Position numbers and translations under genes: made by a program
Assembly (NCBI GenBank): GCA_003024785.1
Contig: PUQB01000177.1
Coordinates: 248,001-312,000 of the forward strand
DNA: 64,000 bases
Origin: Selaginella tamariscina
Taxonomy: Eukaryota; Streptophyta; Lycopodiopsida; Selaginellales; Selaginellaceae
Direction: 5' to 3'
Shown: one piece after another, positions 58,075-64,000 of the stretch
Numbering within the stretch: the stretch's first letter is position 1
How the letters are laid out: every line of letters starts with the position of its first letter
Notes under the pieces: model-generated
Database searches by the model: none
Told to the model about the DNA's origin: nothing
What the model saw: only the letters and a program-made list of their open reading frames with translations

Positions 58075-60386
58075 TCATTTCAATCTCCTCTCGCCACCTT
58101 GTTTTAGGCCAAAAAGGGTGTTGCAATTCTGTACTTGTGACATAGGCCCTTCCAACTCTCGAACAACAGTCTCCCAATAGTCGACCACATGCTTATATAG
58201 TTCTGAGTAACCAGTTGCCTTATCAGAATTCTTTGGCATCGATTTTTGAACCCATGCCACATATTTTTTGATGCCATCAATAATAACCTCTTGTTCCTTG
58301 AGCTGGGCACTCAATGGAATAGGGTCTGGTTGTCCTTCTGGGAGAAGTGGCTTTCCATTCTCTCCACTTTTGAAGAGCATTAACCCCTCTTTCGGTAACC
58401 ACTCCTGCTCTGATGGCCGTAACTTGTACTGCATAATAGGTATACCATCTCGTATGGAAAAAAGAATTTAGCGGCACAAGGTGACCAACTAAAGAATCAC
58501 TCCCTCTTTTATATACTCCTTGAGAAATTTTTTGAAGTCTGGCACCTCAGTCACAAGCAAAGCACAACTTTTTTTGGAGATGCAATTTTCAAAAAGATTC
58601 ATCATATGCGGTAAGGTAAGTGCACTTGTCCTTTTTGTAGAGTTGGAGACCTTGCTGAAGAACGCATCAATATCTTCATGAGTGTGACCAACCATAAGGA
58701 AACTGAGCGTGATTGTTCAAACACACCTTTGGCAACAAGCATTGACAAGTATGCTAGAAATATAAAAGTAAGTATGAGCTTGAGAAACCCTTAAGTAAAA
58801 TGATTTACCTATTTTTGTTCTCGCCTGCACAATTATCCATCTGTAAAAGCAAATGACGAGGAAGCTTATTTGATGTTGAGGACACATGTACACTATTTGA
58901 GCTAGATCCCTCCACTGAACCTGAACTCTCAACAGGGCCATCTGTTTTTTGTGCAGGCTGCTGACAATGCCTCTCATATTCCCAAGTAGCCTCAAGTGCA
59001 GACGTGTTCATGAGAGCATTATGTAAAGGTTGAAGGTGTTGTTTCTTCACTTTGAGATCACTGATAGGACTTGTCTGTGAGTGGGCTTCAAGGTTTCTGA
59101 AACACATGGCCAATGACCCAATAGTGAAATTGGAGTCGCTAGACCAATGTGGAAGTGAAAAGTGTCCATATGACTCACAACCGTGTCCATGTGTTAGCAC
59201 ACTGTCAATGAAATCGGAAGTTTCATGACATTTCCAAGGCACTTTGGTGTTGAACGAGCTTTGGAATGCTGGTCTTTGAATGATCCATCTTGTCATGGAT
59301 CAAGCACAGGTACTCTGATGGGCGTGACACAGAAAGCATACGGTGTGCATAGTACTGAGACCGGCAAGTTTGTTGTGCAATCATGTGGGCCTCCATCTTC
59401 TTTTGAATGGCAAGTGATCTTCCACCAAGGTTTTTGCACAAGCCTCTGCAGCCTTCAATGATGTACAAGTGTCACACTTGGAAAAGCTAGAGTGTTTTGC
59501 AATCTCCACATCCTTAAAATGAGTATTCCATATGTTGTTGAAGGTACCAGTGCAGATTGCTTGAGCCCCATCAAACTGAGGCACTTGTTCACATGTTCAC
59601 ACAGCTTCAATTGAGTGTAGATTGAAGGCAAAACCTTGAGATTTTCCCTGACCCCTGCATTTGTGGTTCGGCATTTGTGAGGCATCCTGTCTGCATTTGC
59701 TTCCACAAAAGCCTTGAGTATCTCTATGGCTGCCATAATGTGAGAGCGGGTTTTGACCAAGCGAGTGTTCCCATGTACTGAGGTTCGCGCTCCATCTAGC
59801 CACTCATCCCTCCGACGGTAGAACGTGGTCTTTGGGATCCCGTATATACTGTACCAAGCTTTGAAGCAGATGGCCACCTTATTAAATACCATGGATGTAC
59901 TCTGATAACCTGTGTCCGAGGCCATTCCATCAATACACCCAGTTAGTGCAGCATATACAAACTCATGCCTTTGCTTTTGGGTGAGCGTACGAAAGACATG
60001 TCTACATTGGGTAATTTCATTCCGGTCTGCCATCTGACAACACTTCTTCTTGCAGCAGTCAATCGTGGAAATGCTCGTAACACTTTCGGAAGATGTAGGA
60101 TCCATCTTACCCTCTTGCTGAAACTTGCAGGGGAAGATCTGCAACCCATGAATCGCCTTTTTCTTACAATAGGACCAATGCAAGGAACCTCTTCAAATAT
60201 GAGTTGTTCTTCCGGGTTGTTATTATTGAAATCCAACCCAGAATATGTTGAACCATCTTGCCGTCTTAATTCAGATGTTCGCCACCTCACGAGGGATCCA
60301 GGATGCAAAGTGCCATTAGGTGAAACCTCTGTCACAACTACACCCACGAAGTCGGACCCTAGTTTCTCTTCTGACACTGCTTCCAT
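58075..60386 (-). pseudogene. DUF7869-like protein, candidate transposase
   Basis: Minus-strand segments in order: an N-terminal VSPNGTLHPGSLVRWRTSEL region (60330-60270); a Cys-rich IDCCKKKCCQ motif (about 60060) followed by a helical region with IYGIPKTTFYRRRDEW (about 59840); CDTCTSLK (about 59475); DKMDHSKTSIPK (about 59295-59260); LLLQMDNCAGENKNR (58845-58805); and VGHTHEDIDAFFSKVS (58695-58650). The last two motifs, with conserved Asp, Asn, Glu and His, are the signature I associate with DUF7869 proteins found in repeated genes of animals, oomycetes and plants; the carboxylates could form an RNase H-like site, but this is inference. GENKNR is followed by GTAAATC and a plausible TTTCTAG acceptor, so introns are likely. 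A few breaks are also present. It is the longest coding unit of the element. Confidence 0.7.
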
Positions 60387-60719
60387 TGGATTTATAGCTG
60401 TGATGATGCCTCTCCAACCTCAATCTCATGAAGAAAGAGAATCACCTCATCCATCACAGCAGGCAAGCCATCATCTGGAAAACTCGTGCTACTGTTTGTT
60501 TGTGACTCTGTATATTCTGTGTCAGCCTTGACTTCATCCAAATTCCACAATACAGGAGAACCCTCCTCAAATTCCATTCCAGAACCTCAACATGCTTGAA
60601 AATGGTGTTCACCCATACGTACACACAAGATCCTTGGGCAATATTGTGACATGATGCATTATCATTTCGAACTTCCACAGTTCCAAGTGCCAACTATCTC
60701 GTTGTTCCGAAGAAGACAT

Positions 60720-60889
60720 ACTTTATCTCCAGTATTATACATATTGTCCTGCACATAAATAATTGTGTTATTTATGATATTGTTTATGCGATATTTTTAA
60801 GAAATCATAACTGCGGTTGCTTAATAATATGCATGTGCAATAATACATAATTATGTATAAGATAATATCTTCATGCTTTATTAATACAA
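60720..60889 (-). promoter_or_regulatory. Leader of the DUF7869-like gene next to the array
   Basis: TGTGCAG just before GACAATATG (acceptor AG at 60749-60750) could accept a splice from the donor at 61820-61815, giving a 1,072-nt intron that contains the palindrome array. In copy 1 the matching site reads TTTATGACAATATG and lacks the AG. Confidence 0.35.
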
Positions 60890-61660
60890 CTGATGGGCGG
60901 GATTAATCCCGCCCACGACTCCATCCGACGAGGAATGATGGCGATTAATCCCGCCGCGACTCTACCCCTTCAGAGTGAGTCGCGGGATTAATCCCGCCGT
61001 TGACTCTACCCCATGGAGAGATTAATCCCGCCGCCGATTCCCTCCCATGAGAAGAATCGCGGGATTAATCTCGCCGCCGTACTTCCCATCGGAGAGAGCG
61101 GCGGGATTAATCCCGCCGGCTCCCTCCGACGAGGAAGTACCGGCGGGATTAATCCGCCGCCGGATCTTCCTCGTCTGAGAGTCGGCGGGATTAATCGCTG
61201 CAAATCCCTCCGACAAGGAAGAAGGGGCGGGATTAATCCCGCCCACAACACTGACGACGGAGAATAGGCGGCGGGATTAATGCCCACAACTTGACGAGGG
61301 AATAAGCAGCGGGATTAATCCGCCCATAACTCTCTCCGAAACTATGATTTCAAAGAGATTCGGATGAATCCTGCCCACAAATATTTAAAACAGGGAAGTG
61401 GTGGCGAATTAATCCCGCCACCCCTTCTCTTCCTAAAATGTTGGCGAGATTAATCCCGACAACTCTTTCTAATAAATTCAAGTAAATCTTTATCAGTTGA
61501 GAGAGTTATCGGATTAATCCGCCGCTCTTTTTAAGAGGCGGAGAAGCATTGCCGAGACTAATTCTGCCATAACTATAAAGAGATGGTGGCGGGATTAATC
61601 CCGCCACCTCTTCAAAGAGGCGAAAAAAAATGGCCGGATTAATCTCGCCGCCCCGGCTAA
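60890..61660. repeat. Palindrome array of copy 2 (GGCGGGATTAATCCCGCC family)
   Basis: About 18 copies between 60895 and 61650, spaced about 40-45 bp in the first half. Perfect or near-perfect examples at about 60897, 61100, 61226 and 61588. Spacers again contain CTCCGACGAGGAAG-type sequences. Reverse-complement counterpart of array 2 in copy 1. Confidence 0.9.
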
Positions 61661-62990
61661 CCGAGAATATTAAGTTAAAAGTATATTTAAACGGGATAAA
61701 TCCCTAACAGAATATATTGTAATCCTAATGCATTCCTAAATCCCTAAATTCTAAAATTTAAAAGAGAATGTAAGAGAGTGAATCTTTATAAATATATCTA
61801 AATTTGTTTATAATACTTACTTGTAAACAGCACTGAAGGCGCCGTGCTTTCCTATAAACAATAGCGCACCCAATTTAATGTCGCTCCTGAGCTGATCACT
61901 AAGAAGAAAAAAGAAAATCTGAAGAGTGAAAAATAAAGAAATGAAGAAACCCTTGCCGGAGAAAGAACCAGATCTGAATTTGAGTGGAAATTAAATGCAT
62001 TTTCAAATTTACATATCAGACTGACAATACTTATGTCAGAAATTCGAAATTTTTGAAATAACAGAAAAGAAAATTTAAGATGAGTTGAAACAAATAACCG
62101 ACAGTCTGACATATATACTCTCAATTCCAATGAGTGTTTTAAAATTGCATTTAATGTCATTCAAGTGCTTCAAGCTGTTTAATATTACGAAATTTTTGTA
62201 ATTATTCTACATTCTTAATATTCAAGTATATATTATTAAGTTTATATTATATATATATATACACTAATACAATAAATAAATTGATATTATTATGTATCAT
62301 TTAAAATATATTCATAGTCTGTTTATTATTATTATTTTCTTAATTACTCGAGTAATTAATTTACATTTCCTACTATTAATGGGATATTCTTTATTATTTT
62401 CTTAATATTCAAAGAATATTCCAATATTAAACCTGATTATCATAATTAAATTAGTCTTATTCTTAATTATCTCAGTAATTATTTTACATTTGTATATATT
62501 AATGGGATTTTCTCAATTAATTTGTTATTATTTCAAGAATATTCCTATGTTAAACCTTATTATCAATATTAAATTAATATATATTATTAAAACTATATAA
62601 CTATTATTAGATAAAATGATGTATTATTATGTATAATTTAAAATATGTTCATAGTGTGTATATAATATCATTTTCTTAATTACTTGAGTAATTAATCTTC
62701 TTTATATTAATGCAATATTCTTTATTATTTTCTTATTATTCCAAGAATATTTCAATATTAAACATGATTATCATAATTAATTTAGTTAATTATTTCAGTA
62801 CTTGATTACATTTGATATATTAATGGGATTTTCTCAATTAATTTCTTATTTTTTCAAGAATATTCTAATGTTAAACCTTATTATCATATTAAATTAATAT
62901 ATATTATTAAAACTATATATGGCTATATATTAGATAAAATCATATATTATTATGTATAATTTAAAATATGTTCATAGTGTGTATATTAAT
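61661..62990. repeat. AT-rich spacer of copy 2 with repeated TTTCTTAATTACTCGAGTAATTAA blocks
   Basis: A unit of roughly 290-300 bp (TATGTATAATTTAAAATATG, TTCATAGT, TAATTACTTGAGTAATTA, AATGGGATTTTCTCAATTAA) is repeated about three times (near 62290, 62630 and 62950). It corresponds, reversed, to 33840-34200 of copy 1, which has fewer units. No gene. Confidence 0.65.
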
Positions 62991-63324
62991 ATTATTTTCT
63001 TAATTATTTGATGTTTGTTTTGCACATATATATAAACACATCATAAATTTATATATACACGTGCACACGCATTAGAAGCACTTACAGAGACACATATGCA
63101 CACACATGCACATTGCCCTAAACCAAACTTGAGAAATTATATGTTGCTTCTTTATTGAAAAACATCATGTTCAACGCATGTATGATTTATATGTACTCAG
63201 TCTGTGTGTATGTAACACATTGAATTTACACATGTAATATATATGTATGTCTGTGTGTATACACGTGTGTATGTATATATGTGTACTAATATATGCAATG
63301 TGTACGATTTTCATTTGTTAACAC

Positions 63325-63810
63325 TCTATCTCTTCTCTCATACATACACAGTGTCACCATGCATAATCCCTTCTCTCATACATACACACCATGCATGATC
63401 ATGATCCATAATATGTAGCATGTCTCTTCTCTCATACATACACACCATGCATGATCCATAATATGTACTGATGTTACAATATTATGTAATATGTATAATG
63501 TATATCTGTGTATAACACTCACTCTTCTCATACATAAACACCATGCATGATCCATCCTAACCCTAAACCCTAAACCCTAAACCCTATGTAACACATTGAA
63601 TTTACACATGTAATATGTATGTATGTCTGTGTGTATACACGTGTTATGTATATGTGTGTACTAATATATGCAATGTGTATGAATTTAATTTGTTAACACT
63701 CTTTCTCTTCTCTCATACATACACACCATGCATGATCCATATTAATATGTATTGTCTCTCTTCTCTCAAACATACACACCATGCATGATCCATAATATGT
63801 ATTGTCACTC
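63325..63810. repeat. Minisatellite TCTCTCATACATACACACCA/CCATGCATGATCC
   Basis: About six imperfect copies of a 45-50 bp unit containing CATACATACACACCATGCAT and GATCCATAATATGTA, interrupted by a duplicated 130-bp CA-rich block (63210-63290 and 63590-63670). Copy 1 has only about one unit (near 33300). Confidence 0.75.
63555..63586. repeat. Short interstitial telomere-type repeat
   Basis: About four units of CCCTAAA in a row (TTTAGGG on the other strand), inside the minisatellite region. Confidence 0.8.
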
Positions 63811-64000
63811 TCTCTCTCAGATCCTATACTCTGTCTCTCTAATATTAATATGTACTAATATGTATGTATGTCTATGTGTATAATACTATGTGTGTATATA
63901 TGTATCGCTACACGTGAAACTTTAACACTCTCATGGACACATACATGTTAAACCCTGCATGATTTTTATTCTTGGGGTGTATGTGATACACCCACGCACA

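Larger units (their letters stand above)
56440..64000 (-). mobile_element. Large DNA element, copy 2 (DUF7869 arm), runs off the window
   Basis: From left to right: terminal block with FCP1-like gene (minus), DUF7869-like gene (minus), palindrome array, AT-rich spacer, CA-rich minisatellites. It is inverted relative to copy 1. The last bases (63960-64000) align with about 33110-33175 of copy 1, so by analogy a second palindrome array should begin about 0.8 kb beyond the window, followed by a ParB-like gene on the plus strand. Similarity to copy 1 is roughly 80-85 percent by eye, so neither copy is new. Confidence 0.7.

Noticed and set aside
61006-61287. Similar GLIPP/INPA repeat peptides in copy 2
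   Set aside because: Same cause as above; the array is noncoding.

Overview
The window looks like nuclear DNA of a land plant, probably a lycophyte close to Selaginella. This is inferred from plant-type genes (a TANGLED-like protein and a plant amidophosphoribosyltransferase), AAACCCTA telo-boxes and short TTTAGGG runs, and tightly packed genes with mostly very short introns (43 to 90 nt) next to a sea of transposons.

Bases 1-7,200 are a compact gene island with five host genes: the 3' part of amidophosphoribosyltransferase (purine synthesis), a TANGLED1-like division-plane protein, a coiled-coil protein that shares a 136-bp divergent promoter with TANGLED, a NOL9/GRC3-type polynucleotide 5'-kinase (rRNA processing), and the small TFIIH subunit TFB5. 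I rebuilt the exons by eye; every model closes in frame. The shared promoter holds MSA-type AACGG boxes, which fits G2/M expression.

Bases 7,200-26,370 are mobile DNA: a very young Ty3/Gypsy element with LTRs that match by eye (8,315-13,027), an older relative (13,473-17,870), a third, minus-strand Gypsy fossil (19,068-24,943) and a protease-bearing Gypsy fragment, separated by AT-rich degenerate repeats.

Bases 26,373-36,475 and 56,440-64,000 are two copies of a large DNA element that I cannot match to a named superfamily. Together they suggest this plan: long terminal inverted repeats of about 1.6 kb, each with an FCP1/NIF-like phosphatase gene; one arm with a ParB-like domain and a DNA-methyltransferase-like domain; the other arm with a DUF7869-like protein; and, between the arms, two arrays of the 18-bp palindrome GGCGGGATTAATCCCGCC around a microsatellite-rich spacer. 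Copy 1 has lost its right end to retrotransposons. Copy 2 runs off the window. This is the most interesting content here.

Bases 36,476-56,440 are nested, decayed LTR retrotransposon pieces: two gag-bearing copies in the same orientation, a family with an LTR of 0.7-1.06 kb, RNase H-integrase fragments, a 316-base assembly gap and a GGGTTCGCCGGCAAACCCC-type repeat. No intact host gene was seen after 7.2 kb.
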